Below are positions 53,026 through 62,121 of a stretch of 64,000 nt of DNA, one piece after another. The notes under the pieces were generated by a model. It did no database searches. It worked only from the letters and a program-made list of their open reading frames with translations, and was not told the origin of the DNA. The DNA is from Acidimicrobiales bacterium (lineage in GTDB: Bacteria; Actinomycetota; Acidimicrobiia; Acidimicrobiales; Aldehydirespiratoraceae): NCBI GenBank assembly GCA_029246685.1, contig JAQWMR010000005.1, positions 1 to 64,000 on the forward strand, given 5' to 3'. Numbering within the stretch: the first letter of the stretch is position 1; each line of letters begins with the position of its first letter. Made by a program: the position numbers and the translations under genes.

Positions 53026-54224
53026 CGCCGCGACCGCCAGCGAAGTCGTCGTACGACGTCGTCATCATCGGCGGGGCCATCATGGGCTCATCGGCAGCAT
53101 GGTTCCTGTCGGCCAACCCCGACTTCGACGGCTCGATACTCGTGGTCGAGCGAGACCCGTCCTACGAGTTCGCGTCCACCGCTCATACCAATAGCTGCAT
53201 GCGCCAGCAGTTCGCCAACGAGATCAACATCCGGATCTCGCAGTTCGGAGCGGACTTCGTGCGCAACTTCCAGCGCTATCTCGGCGATGACCCCGAGGTC
53301 CCCGAGATCCAGGTCGACCACTACGGCTACATGTATCTCGCCGACACCGAGGAATTCGCGGCCACGCTCCGCCGCAATCAGGAGCTCCAGGCGAGCTGCG
53401 GCGCGGGGACCAGGATCATGACGCCCGACGAGATCGCGGCGGATTATCCCTTCTACAACCTCGACGGGATCATCTGCGGCAGCCACAACCTCGTGGACGA
53501 GGGCTACTTCGACTCCGGCACGATGTTCGAGTGGTGGCGCCGGAAAGCCCGCGAGAACGGCGTCGAGTACGTCGCGGACGAGGTCGTCGACATCACCCTT
53601 GCCGGTACTCGGGTCACCTCCGTCCAGCTCGCGTCTGGTGATGCGATCAGCTGTGGCGCTGTCGTCAACGCCGCAGGCCCCCGGGCCGCGGGAGTTGCCG
53701 CCATGGTCGGTGCTGAGATTCCCGTCGAGCCCCGCAAGCGGTTCACGTTCATCTTCGACGCGGCCGAGCCGCTCGATCGACGGCTTCCGCTCACCATCGA
53801 TCCGTCCGGCGTTCACATGCGCAGCGACGGTGACGCCTACATGACCGGCTGCGCTCCCGTCGTGGACCCCGCCGTCGCCCACGACGACTTCGCGATGAAT
53901 CACGACGTCTGGGAGGACAAGATCTGGCCGACGATCGCCACTCGAGTTCCCACCTTCGAACGGATCAAGGTCACGAGCCGCTGGGCCGGCCACTACGCCC
54001 ACAACCGACTCGACCAGAACGTGATCGTCGGGCCGCACGACGAGATCGAGAACTTCGTTTTCATGAACGGCTTCTCCGGCCATGGCATCCAGCAGTCCCC
54101 CGCTATGGGGCGGGGCGTGAGCGAGTGGATCACCTACGGCGAGTTCCGGTCTCTCGACCTCGCCCCGCTCGGCTACAGCCGGGTTCCGGCCAACGAGCCC
54201 TTCGTCGAAACCGCAGTCATCTAG
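53022..54224 (+). CDS. FAD-dependent oxidoreductase (DAO/sarcosine-dehydrogenase-like)
   Basis: A 400-residue amine oxidoreductase. DVVIIGGAIMGSSAAWFL is the FAD loop, VVERDPSYEFASTAHTNSCM continues the fold, DEGYFDSG and VVNAAGPRAAGVAAMVG are typical of DAO, and FMNGFSGHGIQQSPAMGRGV is the C-terminal flavin contact. Such enzymes oxidise N-methyl or secondary amines (sarcosine, dimethylglycine). After a hydantoinase, a sarcosine-like product is plausible. GTG start at 53022 overlaps hyuB. Confidence 0.85.
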   Translation: MTPRPPAKSSYDVVIIGGAIMGSSAAWFLSANPDFDGSILVVERDPSYEFASTAHTNSCMRQQFANEINIRISQFGADFVRNFQRYLGDDPEVPEIQVDHYGYMYLADTEEFAATLRRNQELQASCGAGTRIMTPDEIAADYPFYNLDGIICGSHNLVDEGYFDSGTMFEWWRRKARENGVEYVADEVVDITLAGTRVTSVQLASGDAISCGAVVNAAGPRAAGVAAMVGAEIPVEPRKRFTFIFDAAEPLDRRLPLTIDPSGVHMRSDGDAYMTGCAPVVDPAVAHDDFAMNHDVWEDKIWPTIATRVPTFERIKVTSRWAGHYAHNRLDQNVIVGPHDEIENFVFMNGFSGHGIQQSPAMGRGVSEWITYGEFRSLDLAPLGYSRVPANEPFVETAVI

Positions 54225-54233
54225 GGTCGGTTC

Positions 54234-55877
54234 ATGGGTCGTAGCGGGGGGCAGATCGTCGTCGACAGCCTTGTGGCGCATGGCGTGACGACCACGTTCG
54301 GCGTGCCGGGCGAGAGCTACCTCGCCGTGCTCGATGCGCTCCACGACACAGACATCCGCGTGGTCACGTGCCGCCACGAGGGTGGCGCCGCCTACATGGC
54401 CGAGGCGTGGGCGAAGTTCACCGGACGCGTCGGCGTGTGTCTCGTCACCCGCGGCCCCGGCGCCACCAATGCGTCGATCGGCGTCCACGCCGCGATGCAG
54501 GCGTCGACGCCGATGGTGCTGCTCGTCGGCCAGGTAGCGACGCACGAGCAGGGCCGCGAAGCATTCCAGGAGATCGACTACCGGGAGATGTTCGGCGGCG
54601 TTGCGAAGTGGGCAACGGAGATCGAGTCGGCCGACACCGCATCGGCCGTGATGGCAGAGGCGTTCCATCGCGCCGCGTCCGGTCGGCCGGGTCCGGTCGT
54701 GGTCGCGCTCCCCGAGGACGTGCTGTCATCGACGACGGACTCGCCGGCGGTCCCTGCGATCGCGGTCGACCTCCAGCAGCCGAGCGCCGACGAGGTCGAC
54801 GCTGTGCTCGCTGCCCTCGCAGCCGCCGAGCGCCCTGTGGTGCTTGTTGGAGGCGGCACCTGGAACGACGAGGCCCGCGCCGACCTTGTCGCCTTCGCAG
54901 AGGCTCACGACCTCCCGGTCGTCGTCACCTTCCGCCGCAATGACCTGATGGACAACACGAGCGCCAGCTACGTCGGCGAGGCCGGGGTGTCCATGCCGCC
55001 GTCGGTGCGGGAGACGCTCGAAGCTGCCGACTGCGTCATCGCGCTCGGGCCTCGATTCGGCGAGATGACGACCGCGGCATGGTCCCTCTGGCCGGTGGGC
55101 GACCCCGGCGTCACGCTCGTCCACGTTCATCCCGATCCGTCCCAACTCGGCAAGATCCACACGCCGAGCGTCGGCATCACCGCACGATCGGACGCGCTGC
55201 TCGCCGCCCTGCGATCGCGAGCGCCCGCAACTCCCGGCCACGGCGAGTGGCGAGCGGCCCGGCGTGACGCGTTCGTCGCCTCGCTCTCGTCTCCTGCCCA
55301 GCCCGGCCCGCTCGACATGGGCGAGGTGATGGCGTGGCTGTGCGACAACCTCCCCGCCGACGCCGTGCTCACGAACGGGGCGGGCAACTTCTCCGTCTGG
55401 CCCAACAAGTTCTTCGTCTACGGCCCGGAGGCGCGGCTTCTCGCCCCCCAGGCCGGGTCGATGGGCTACGGCCTCCCAGCCGCGGTGGCGGCCAAGGTGG
55501 CCGACCCGGCCCGGACGGTCGTCTGTTTCGCCGGCGATGGCGATCTGCAGATGAACCTTCCCGAGCTCGGCACGGGTCTCCAACACGACGCCCAGCCCAT
55601 CGTGCTTGTGATCGACAACGGCATGTACGGCACGATCCGCATGCACCAGGAACGTCACTTTCCCGAGCGGGTCGTCGGCACCGACATCGTCAACCCCGAC
55701 TTCATCGCGATCGCCCGGGCCTACGACATGCACGCCGAGCAGGTGGAAACCACCGCCGACTTCCCCGCAGCGTTCGCCCGAGCGCGCGCGTCAACGACAG
55801 GCGCTCTTCTCCACCTGCGCGTCGACCCCGATCAGCTGACTCCCACGCAGTCGATCACCCAGGCCCGCCAAAGTTGA
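54234..55877 (+). CDS. Thiamine-pyrophosphate enzyme (acetolactate-synthase-like)
   Basis: A 547-residue TPP enzyme with three domains. VDSLVAHGVTTTFGVPGESY and the Glu in CRHEGGAAYMAEAWAKFTG are the cofactor-activating region; the C-terminal domain has GDGDLQMNLPELGT and DNGMYGTIRMHQE, the Mg/TPP motif (GDG...N). It is about the length of acetolactate synthase/oxalyl-CoA decarboxylase-type enzymes, but no ilvN is present, so biosynthetic ALS is unlikely. It probably decarboxylates a 2-oxo acid from the catabolic operon. It is last in the run, followed by a palindrome. Confidence 0.85.
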   Translation: MGRSGGQIVVDSLVAHGVTTTFGVPGESYLAVLDALHDTDIRVVTCRHEGGAAYMAEAWAKFTGRVGVCLVTRGPGATNASIGVHAAMQASTPMVLLVGQVATHEQGREAFQEIDYREMFGGVAKWATEIESADTASAVMAEAFHRAASGRPGPVVVALPEDVLSSTTDSPAVPAIAVDLQQPSADEVDAVLAALAAAERPVVLVGGGTWNDEARADLVAFAEAHDLPVVVTFRRNDLMDNTSASYVGEAGVSMPPSVRETLEAADCVIALGPRFGEMTTAAWSLWPVGDPGVTLVHVHPDPSQLGKIHTPSVGITARSDALLAALRSRAPATPGHGEWRAARRDAFVASLSSPAQPGPLDMGEVMAWLCDNLPADAVLTNGAGNFSVWPNKFFVYGPEARLLAPQAGSMGYGLPAAVAAKVADPARTVVCFAGDGDLQMNLPELGTGLQHDAQPIVLVIDNGMYGTIRMHQERHFPERVVGTDIVNPDFIAIARAYDMHAEQVETTADFPAAFARARASTTGALLHLRVDPDQLTPTQSITQARQS

Positions 55878-55906
55878 AAGATGGGGTCTGACCCCCGCTG
55901 CACTTT
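55870..55906. repeat. Dispersed palindrome, copy 3 (REP-like)
   Basis: AAAGTTGAAAGATGGGGTCTG then ACCCCCGCTGCACTTT with imperfect arms (outer AAAGT/ACTTT, core GGGGTCTGACCCC). It overlaps the TPP enzyme stop and lies in the 41-bp gap to the convergent livF, so a terminator role is possible. Confidence 0.6.
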
Positions 55907-55918
55907 ATGGAGAGAGGC

Positions 55919-56653
55919 TCAGCCCTCGCCGAGGTAGCTGGCGCGGAGGTCGGGGTTGGCGAGGAGCTTGTCGGCGGTGTCGTCGAGGACGACGCGGCCG
56001 GTCTGCAGCACCCAGCCGCGGTCGGCGATCGAGAGCGCCATGTTGGCGTTCTGCTCCACCATGAAGATGGCGACGCCTTCCTGGTGGATCTGCTGGATCA
56101 GCTCGAAGTTGGTCTGGACGAGCGCCGGAGCGAGACCCATCGACGGCTCGTCCATCAGCAGTACTCGGGGCCGAGCCATCAGCGCACGACCCATGGCCAC
56201 CATCTGCTGCTCGCCACCGGAGAGCGTGCCGGACTTCTGGTTCAGACGCTCTTTGACCCGGGGGAACATGTCGTAGACGCGCTCCAGGTCCTCGTCGATG
56301 CCGTCGCGGTCGTTGCGCAGGTAGGCGCCGAGTTCGAGGTTCTCGAGGACCGACAGGCGCTTGAACAGCCGTCGGTTCTCCGGAACCATCGTGACGCCTC
56401 GCTCGACGAGATATGACGTCGGCTTGCCGTTGACGACCTCACCGTCGAGGACGACCTCGCCGGAGCTCGGCTCCACCATGCCGAGGAGCGTCTTGAGCGT
56501 GGTCGACTTGCCGGAGGCGTTGCCGCCGAGCAGACAGACGAGCTCGCCCGGGTAGATGGCCAGGTCCACGTCCTTGAGGATGTGGACCGCGCCGTAGTGA
56601 GTGTTGATACCCCGCATCTCGAGCAGCGGCTGCGCGCCGTTCTGATCGGTCAC
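55919..56653 (-). CDS. livF: Branched-chain amino acid/amide ABC transporter ATPase LivF
   Basis: A 244-residue LivF-type ATPase. Walker A reads LLGGNASGKSTT (Ala-Ser in place of the usual Gly-Ala but the GKST kept), Q-loop region VPENRRLFKRLSV, signature LSGGEQQMVAMGRALM, Walker B VLLMDEPSMGLAP and the H-loop position Gln/Asn in FMVEQNANMAL. It drives import with LivG through LivHM. GTG start at 56653 overlaps the livG stop; a longer frame upstream is Arg-rich and antisense-like. Confidence 0.92.
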   Translation of the reverse strand: MTDQNGAQPLLEMRGINTHYGAVHILKDVDLAIYPGELVCLLGGNASGKSTTLKTLLGMVEPSSGEVVLDGEVVNGKPTSYLVERGVTMVPENRRLFKRLSVLENLELGAYLRNDRDGIDEDLERVYDMFPRVKERLNQKSGTLSGGEQQMVAMGRALMARPRVLLMDEPSMGLAPALVQTNFELIQQIHQEGVAIFMVEQNANMALSIADRGWVLQTGRVVLDDTADKLLANPDLRASYLGEG

Positions 56654-57447
56654 GATGCGTTCCCCTCGATCGGGCGTCCGAGGTATGCCTCGATCACGCC
56701 GGGGTCGTTCGAAACGGTCTCGTAGGAGCCCTGGGCGATGGTCTCGCCGTGGTCGAGGACGACCACACGGTCGGACACGTCGCGGACCACCTTCATGTCG
56801 TGCTCGATCATGACGATGGTGAAGCCCCACTCGCTACGGAGCTTGCCGATGAGCCCGGTGAGTTCTTCGGTCTCCTTCGGGTTCATGCCGGCCACCGGCT
56901 CGTCGAGCAGGATGATCTCAGGCTTGGTGGCCATCGCGCGGGCGATCTCGAGGCGACGGCGGTTGGCATAGGACAGCACGGATGCGGTCTGGTCGAGGCG
57001 GTACCCGACGAGGCGACTGCCGAAGAAGCCGAGCACCTCCTTGCCGTACTCCCGGATCTCTTCTTCCTCGCGACGGAAGCTGCGGGTGTTGAGCAGCGAC
57101 CCGAAGACACCGACCTTGGTCCGGCAGTGCTGGGCGACCATCACGTTTTCCAGGATCGTCATGTTCGCGAAGAGCCGGACATTCTGGAAGGTGCGCGCGA
57201 TTCCACGCGCCGTCACCTGGTTGGGATCCAGCCCCAGCAGCGAGTCGCCGCGGTAGACAATGTCGCCCGAGGTGGGCGTGACCATCCCAGAGATCATATT
57301 GAAGAACGTGGTCTTGCCGGCGCCGTTGGGTCCGATCACCGACACGATCTCGCCCTTGTCGACATGGAAGTCGAGGTCGTGGAGAGCGTTCAGGCCGCCA
57401 AACGTGACGCTGAGGCTCTTGATGTCGAGAAGACGTTCGCCGCTCAT
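56650..57447 (-). CDS. livG: Branched-chain amino acid/amide ABC transporter ATPase LivG
   Basis: A 265-residue LivG-type ATPase. SVIGPNGAGKTTFFNMISGM is Walker A, ARTFQNVRLFANMTILENVM the Q-loop, LSYANRRRLEIARAMATKP the unusual LivG signature, EIILLDEPVAGMNPKETEEL Walker B and MIEHDMKVV the H-loop. ATG at 57447 overlaps the livM stop; four further residues are possible from 57459. Confidence 0.92.
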   Translation of the reverse strand: MSGERLLDIKSLSVTFGGLNALHDLDFHVDKGEIVSVIGPNGAGKTTFFNMISGMVTPTSGDIVYRGDSLLGLDPNQVTARGIARTFQNVRLFANMTILENVMVAQHCRTKVGVFGSLLNTRSFRREEEEIREYGKEVLGFFGSRLVGYRLDQTASVLSYANRRRLEIARAMATKPEIILLDEPVAGMNPKETEELTGLIGKLRSEWGFTIVMIEHDMKVVRDVSDRVVVLDHGETIAQGSYETVSNDPGVIEAYLGRPIEGNAS

Positions 57448-59324
57448 GCCGGCGCCCACCCTTCGTCGGTTGTCGCTTCGCTCCCGGCCTCGTCGCGGTC
57501 GACCTCACCACGCAGCCAGGCGTCCTGGAGGAACTCCTCCTGGTGCAGCTCTCGGCTTCGTCGGACGTTAGGGATGAGCCCCTCGGGCCGCTTCAGCATC
57601 ATCCAGACCAGCAGCGCGCCGTAGATCAGGAGCTTGTACTCGGAGAACTCGGCCATGAGTCCCGGCTGGTTCGGACCGCCAAGAATGCCCACGAGCACGA
57701 ACGCTCCGGCGACCACGCCCGCGATCCGGCCCATGCCGCCGACGATCACAATCACGAGGATCACGATCGACACGAGGATCTTGAAGCTGGACTCGAAGAT
57801 CGAGCCCACCTTGGCGGCGAACACGGCGCCGGCGAACGACGCCAGAATGGCGCCGACCACGAAGGCCTGCAGCTTCGCCGTGACGGTGTTGATGCCCATC
57901 GCCTCGGCGACGGACTCGTCCTCACGTACCGCCATCCACGCGCGGCCTATCCGAGAGTTCTCGAGCCGCCAGCTGACATAGATGGCGATCGCCACAAAGA
58001 ACATGACGACGTAGAGGATGTGCTGGGGATTCGTCCCCATCAGGTCGACTTCCAGCTTCGGCATCGTCCAACCGACGAGGGGCAGGGTCCAGCCACCGAT
58101 GTTGAGATCCGGCCCGGGAATGCTGAGCATTCCCTGGGCACCGCCCGTGAGGCCGGACGCCCAGTCCGAGCGCACGGTCAAACGGATGATCTCGCCGAAG
58201 CCGAGGGTCACGATCGCGAGATAGTCGCCGCGCATTCGGATGACGGGCGCGCCGATGAACAGACCCGCGAGCGTCGCCATGCCGACCACGATGAAAATCG
58301 CCAGCCAGAACGGGAGCGTGGGCGAGATCCCCGGTGAGGTCGGCGAGGTAAGTATCGCGACGGAGTAGCCGCCGACCGCATAGAACGCGACGTAGCCGAG
58401 ATCGAGGATGCCGGCGAGCCCGACCACGATGTTGAGACCGAGGGCGAGCAGGACGAACAGCCCGACGTTGACGAGCAGATCGTTGGTGAGTCGGCCGAGG
58501 AATATCGGCAGCAAGATCGCGGCCGCAGCCACGGCAACGACCGACACGGCGTTGACCGCGAGCGGTTGTGCTTCCCGGGCCAAGTTGTAAACCGCACCAC
58601 CCTTCTTGAGCTGTCGGCCGAGCCACAGCACGACAAACGCGGCGGCGATCGCCAAGGCGATGGCGCCGGCCGGCTCGAGCCCTTCCCGAGGGTGGTACAG
58701 CCATTCGACGACCCCCTCGAGCTTCCACACCCCTTCGCTGAGATCGTCGATCAGCGCTTCCATCGCAGCTGCCCCGACGACCGTCAGGATCACGGCCCGC
58801 ACCAGCCGAGAGCCGAGTGCGGGCACGATTCGCATGAGTCCGCCGAAGAGCCCGAGCGCAGTCGACACGCCGACCCAGAGCAGCACGCCCTCGCCGACGC
58901 TGCCGTCACGGGTGAGGAAGTCGAGCAACGGTTGGTTCCAGTTGACCAACGGGTCGCTCAGATCGCGGGTGTCGAGCAGGTAGACGAGCAGCGAGAGACA
59001 GAGTCCACCGATCAGGCCGACGACAGCCCCGGCGAAGAGTTCACGCGCGCCGCGCTTGTGCTGCACCATCCCCTCGAGCACCTGTTCGTGTGTGACCGCG
59101 AACCCAATGGCGAACGGCAACCACATCAGGGACAGATAGCCCATCGAAAGCCACGGCTCGACGATCACGCGGCTGTTGAGCCCGTCCGGCATGCCGGTGA
59201 GCGAGATGAAGACGAGTGCAAGTCCGAGCACGAGCCCGTAGTTGACGACCTTTCGCCAATCCTGATCAAGAGGCGCTCGCGCTGGTGCAAGGTCCGCTGG
59301 TGCGCTCATCGCTGTGTCGCTCAT
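57444..59324 (-). CDS. livM: Branched-chain amino acid ABC transporter permease LivM (long form)
   Basis: A 626-residue permease, almost twice the usual LivM size. Residues from about 290 on are a standard LivM: LNIVVGLAGILDLGYVAFYA, IRMRGDYLAIVTLGFGEIIR and GRAWMAVREDESVAEAMGIN. The first 280 residues hold about six extra hydrophobic segments with no clear family (NYGLVLGLALVFISLTGMPD, FAGAVVGLIGGLCLSLLVYL). Such N-terminal extensions occur in some actinobacterial LivM proteins. Ends overlap livH and livG by 4 bp each, and the C-terminal tail is acidic. Confidence 0.9.
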   Translation of the reverse strand: MSDTAMSAPADLAPARAPLDQDWRKVVNYGLVLGLALVFISLTGMPDGLNSRVIVEPWLSMGYLSLMWLPFAIGFAVTHEQVLEGMVQHKRGARELFAGAVVGLIGGLCLSLLVYLLDTRDLSDPLVNWNQPLLDFLTRDGSVGEGVLLWVGVSTALGLFGGLMRIVPALGSRLVRAVILTVVGAAAMEALIDDLSEGVWKLEGVVEWLYHPREGLEPAGAIALAIAAAFVVLWLGRQLKKGGAVYNLAREAQPLAVNAVSVVAVAAAAILLPIFLGRLTNDLLVNVGLFVLLALGLNIVVGLAGILDLGYVAFYAVGGYSVAILTSPTSPGISPTLPFWLAIFIVVGMATLAGLFIGAPVIRMRGDYLAIVTLGFGEIIRLTVRSDWASGLTGGAQGMLSIPGPDLNIGGWTLPLVGWTMPKLEVDLMGTNPQHILYVVMFFVAIAIYVSWRLENSRIGRAWMAVREDESVAEAMGINTVTAKLQAFVVGAILASFAGAVFAAKVGSIFESSFKILVSIVILVIVIVGGMGRIAGVVAGAFVLVGILGGPNQPGLMAEFSEYKLLIYGALLVWMMLKRPEGLIPNVRRSRELHQEEFLQDAWLRGEVDRDEAGSEATTDEGWAPA

Positions 59325-60448
59325 GCCCGATCCTCCGCAGACAGGCGCTCACCAAACAGGCCGGTCGGCCTGACGAGAAGGACGTAGATGAGGACCAGGA
59401 ACGCCACTGCGTCCTTGAGTTGTGTGTGGCCGGTGACGCCAAGGGGCTCAAGGATGAGCTGCGGCGCGAGCGATTCTGATCCGCCGAGGGTGAGACCGCC
59501 GGCCATCGCGCCACCGAGATTGCCGATTCCACCAACAACCGCGGCGCTGAAGGCCTTGATGCCAGGCAGGAAACCGGTGAACTCGGTGACCGAGCCAAAA
59601 AGGATGCCCCAGAGGATGCCGGCAATACCGGCCATCGCTCCGCCGATCGCGAACGTAGTCACGATCGTTCGGTCGACGTCGATACCCATGAGAGACGCGA
59701 TTTCCTTGTCCTCGGCAACCGCTCGCATCGCCTTGCCAGTTTTGGTCCGCTCGACGAGGTACCAGAGCGCGGCCATGGCCGCCGCAGCTACGACGATCAC
59801 GAGGATCTTCTGGCCCCCGATACGCAGCCACGTTGGGCCGCGGTCGTCCCTCAACCACTGGGGGAGCAACGGATAGCGCTTCGCACCGGGACCCAGCAGT
59901 AGCGCCGACGTGTTCTGAATGAAGAAGGAAACGCCGATCGAGGTGATCAGCGGGATGAGGCGGGGGGCGCCCCGTAGGGGCCGATAGGCGATGCGTTCCA
60001 TCAATACTGCAGTCAGCGTGGCGCAGATGGTCGACACCAAAACCGCAATCAGGATAGCGACGGGGAAGGCGTCGTCCCAGACGCCCGCCTCGAAGAGTTT
60101 GTTGGACGTGATCAGACCGGTCATCGCCCCGACCATGAAGACCTCGCCGTGCGCAAAGTTGATAAAGCCAAGGACGCCGTAGACCATCGAGTAGCCGAGC
60201 GCGATGAGCCCGTACATCGAGCCTTGGCTCAGCCCGGACACCAACAAGCCGCGGAAGGCATCCCAGTCGAGTCGGTTCGCGTCCTCGTTGAGGAAGCGGG
60301 TGAGCGGATTGTCCGGGCCCACGAATTGCTGGACGAGGAATGCGAAGAGTCCGAAGACCACCAACGCGGTGAGCGCAAAGCGCAGGAACGTCAGGAACCG
60401 GTCAACGGCCGTCCGCGGTCGGACTCGTTGACGTATAGCTGCAGTCAA
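59321..60448 (-). CDS. livH: Branched-chain amino acid ABC transporter permease LivH
   Basis: A 375-residue permease with eight or so membrane segments. GLSQGSMYGLIALGYSMVYG and LGFINFAHGEVFMVGAM are the LivH hallmarks; VAEDKEIASLMGIDVDRTIV is the coupling loop facing the ATPases, and FSAAVVGGIGNLGGAMAGGL the C-terminal consensus. A 70-residue N-terminal lead with one extra helix precedes the family start. It is separated from livK by a terminator. Confidence 0.92.
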   Translation of the reverse strand: MTAAIRQRVRPRTAVDRFLTFLRFALTALVVFGLFAFLVQQFVGPDNPLTRFLNEDANRLDWDAFRGLLVSGLSQGSMYGLIALGYSMVYGVLGFINFAHGEVFMVGAMTGLITSNKLFEAGVWDDAFPVAILIAVLVSTICATLTAVLMERIAYRPLRGAPRLIPLITSIGVSFFIQNTSALLLGPGAKRYPLLPQWLRDDRGPTWLRIGGQKILVIVVAAAAMAALWYLVERTKTGKAMRAVAEDKEIASLMGIDVDRTIVTTFAIGGAMAGIAGILWGILFGSVTEFTGFLPGIKAFSAAVVGGIGNLGGAMAGGLTLGGSESLAPQLILEPLGVTGHTQLKDAVAFLVLIYVLLVRPTGLFGERLSAEDRA

Positions 60449-60490
60449 GCTCTCTCCCCCGTCCCCTTGTGGCGCAGCAGCGTACCCGCG

Positions 60491-60524
60491 GAAAACCCCC
60501 GCCCACCAACGGTGGCCGGGGGTT
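60491..60524 (-). terminator. Intrinsic terminator downstream of livK
   Basis: On the minus strand a 14-bp stem (60511-60524 with 60494-60507, one mismatch, loop GTT) is followed by GTTTTCC. This fits partial termination after livK and would lower expression of livHMGF relative to the binding protein. Confidence 0.65.
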
Positions 60525-60550
60525 CTCCCTACGAGTTACTGACCGCTTAC

Positions 60551-61963
60551 TTACGCCGGTGCGTACTCGAAGACGACGTTGGCCTTGCCGGCCTCAATGT
60601 CGCCCGAATCGGTGTGGTCCACGATGGTGATCTTCTGCGAACCACAGTCACCGAAGGCATCACAGTTAATAGTGCCAATGAGGCCGCTGTAGCCGGAAAT
60701 CCCGTTCAGGAACTCACGGATGCCAGCGCGATCGATGACCAGATTGCCGTCTGCGTCCACCTGGGAAGCGGCTGCAATGGCATCAAGGAGCATGGCAGCA
60801 GCGTCGTAGCTGTGACCCCAGAAGGCGGCCGACGGGGGCTCGCCCTGAACCGTCTCGTACTCGGCCAGCACGTCGGCGGCCGTCTGGCCGGTCGACTCGT
60901 TGACGTTCGTGCCGAAGCGGACGTCCGGGCCGGACATGTAGATGCCCTCAGACGCTGGGTCCTCCATGAAGTTGTCGACCAGGAGGCCATCAGCTGCGAG
61001 CAGCTGCGTGTCCTCGAGACCCGACACGCCACCAGCCTGGGCAGCGATGAAGTTGCCCTCAGGCGGGAAGATCGGGAAGAACAGCGCCTGTGGCGATGCA
61101 CCCGCGATCTCGGTGAGGACCGGAACCATGTCGGTGTCGCCCTTTGCGACCGACGTGAAGCCGGCGTTCTCGCCACCAAGGGCCGTGAACGCATCCATGA
61201 ACGCCTGAGCGAGACCCTGGGTGTAGGGGTCGCCGTCGTGGATGGCAGCAGCGGTTGTGAGACCGAGGTCGTTGTAGACGAAGTCAGCCATGGCCGCACC
61301 CTGAAACAGGTCGTTATGAGCGGTCCGGTAGTAGCCGGCGCGGTAGTTCTCGTTCGCGTTTCCCTGCAAGTCAGAGGTCAGCGAAGGCGAGGTGTTGGAG
61401 CCCGAGATCATCGCAAGACCAGCGTCGCTGATCAGCGGGGCCGCAGCAGCGGCAGCACCGGAGCACGAGGTACCGATGACACCGGCAACCTGCTCGTCCG
61501 CCACGATCTGCTGGGCGGCAGCCACTCCACCTTCAGCGGAACAAAGGTCGTCGAGACCCGCACCCGAGGTGACAGCGAAGCCGTGGATGTCGCCGTAGTG
61601 CGACACTGCCAGCTCGATGCCGACCTGGTTCGGAATGCCGAGGAAAGCCACCTCGCCGGTGATCGCGTTGAGCGACCGGATCTGGACTTCTTCACCCGGA
61701 GCGACCGTGATGGTGCCGAGCGAGCCGTCCCCGAGGGAACCCGTGTCGGTGTCCGTGTCGGTATCGGTGTCCGTATCGGTGTCCGTGTCCGTATCGGTGT
61801 CGGTGTCCGTGTCGGTGTCCGTATCGGTGTCGGTGTCGGTGTCCGTATCGGTGTCGTCAGTGTTGTCCGTGACGGTCTCCTCGTCATCACCACAGGCAGC
61901 GGCGATGAGCGAGAAGGACAGCAGCACGGCAAGCAACATCATGAGCTTGCGTGAAAGCTTCAT
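60551..61963 (-). CDS. livK: ABC transporter substrate-binding lipoprotein (LivK-like)
   Basis: A 470-residue exported binding protein of the Leu/Ile/Val type I fold. The signal peptide MKLSRKLMMLLAVLLSFSL ends in lipobox AAAC. A long (Asp-Thr)n linker follows, then IRSLNAITGEVAFLG, GVIGTSCSGAAAAAAPLISD, MISGSNTSPSLTSD and FWGHSYDAAAMLLDAI, typical of amino acid/amide receptors. It delivers ligand to LivHMGF encoded downstream. The start is supported by GGAGGGG about 8 bp upstream. The ligand is uncertain; beside hydantoinase genes, an amide or amino acid is possible. Confidence 0.9.
   Translation of the reverse strand: MKLSRKLMMLLAVLLSFSLIAAACGDDEETVTDNTDDTDTDTDTDTDTDTDTDTDTDTDTDTDTDTDTDTDTDTGSLGDGSLGTITVAPGEEVQIRSLNAITGEVAFLGIPNQVGIELAVSHYGDIHGFAVTSGAGLDDLCSAEGGVAAAQQIVADEQVAGVIGTSCSGAAAAAAPLISDAGLAMISGSNTSPSLTSDLQGNANENYRAGYYRTAHNDLFQGAAMADFVYNDLGLTTAAAIHDGDPYTQGLAQAFMDAFTALGGENAGFTSVAKGDTDMVPVLTEIAGASPQALFFPIFPPEGNFIAAQAGGVSGLEDTQLLAADGLLVDNFMEDPASEGIYMSGPDVRFGTNVNESTGQTAADVLAEYETVQGEPPSAAFWGHSYDAAAMLLDAIAAASQVDADGNLVIDRAGIREFLNGISGYSGLIGTINCDAFGDCGSQKITIVDHTDSGDIEAGKANVVFEYAPA
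61742..61857. repeat. Hexanucleotide tandem repeat encoding (Asp-Thr)n
   Basis: About nineteen degenerate 6-base units (GTGTCG, GTGTCC, GTATCG on the plus strand) in the livK linker. The units differ by synonymous changes, so length variation by slippage would keep the frame. On the plus strand the same DNA gives a Val-Ser repeat, which is not a gene. Confidence 0.85.
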
Positions 61964-62095
61964 TAGGTAGTCCCCTCCAATGGGATTAAGTCTTCGCGGA
62001 TTCAGGTCGGCTCCACACGGCCGGTCTATTCGACGGCACAGCATAGGTCAGCCGGTTCGACAAAAGCGCCCCATCCGTCGAATTTCGGTTACGCA

Positions 62096-62115
62096 GTGTG
62101 GTCGAACGACCACAC
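62096..62115. promoter_or_regulatory. 9-bp inverted repeat downstream of hemQ
   Basis: GTGTGGTCG, AA, CGACCACAC: perfect 9-bp arms, 7 bp past the hemQ stop and upstream of livK. It may terminate hemQ or be an operator for livK; there is no T-run, so an operator is as likely. Confidence 0.4.
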
Positions 62116-62121
62116 CAACAC

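Noticed and set aside
61617..61970. Plus-strand frame with a long Val-Ser repeat
   Set aside because: It is the complement of the Asp-Thr linker in livK.
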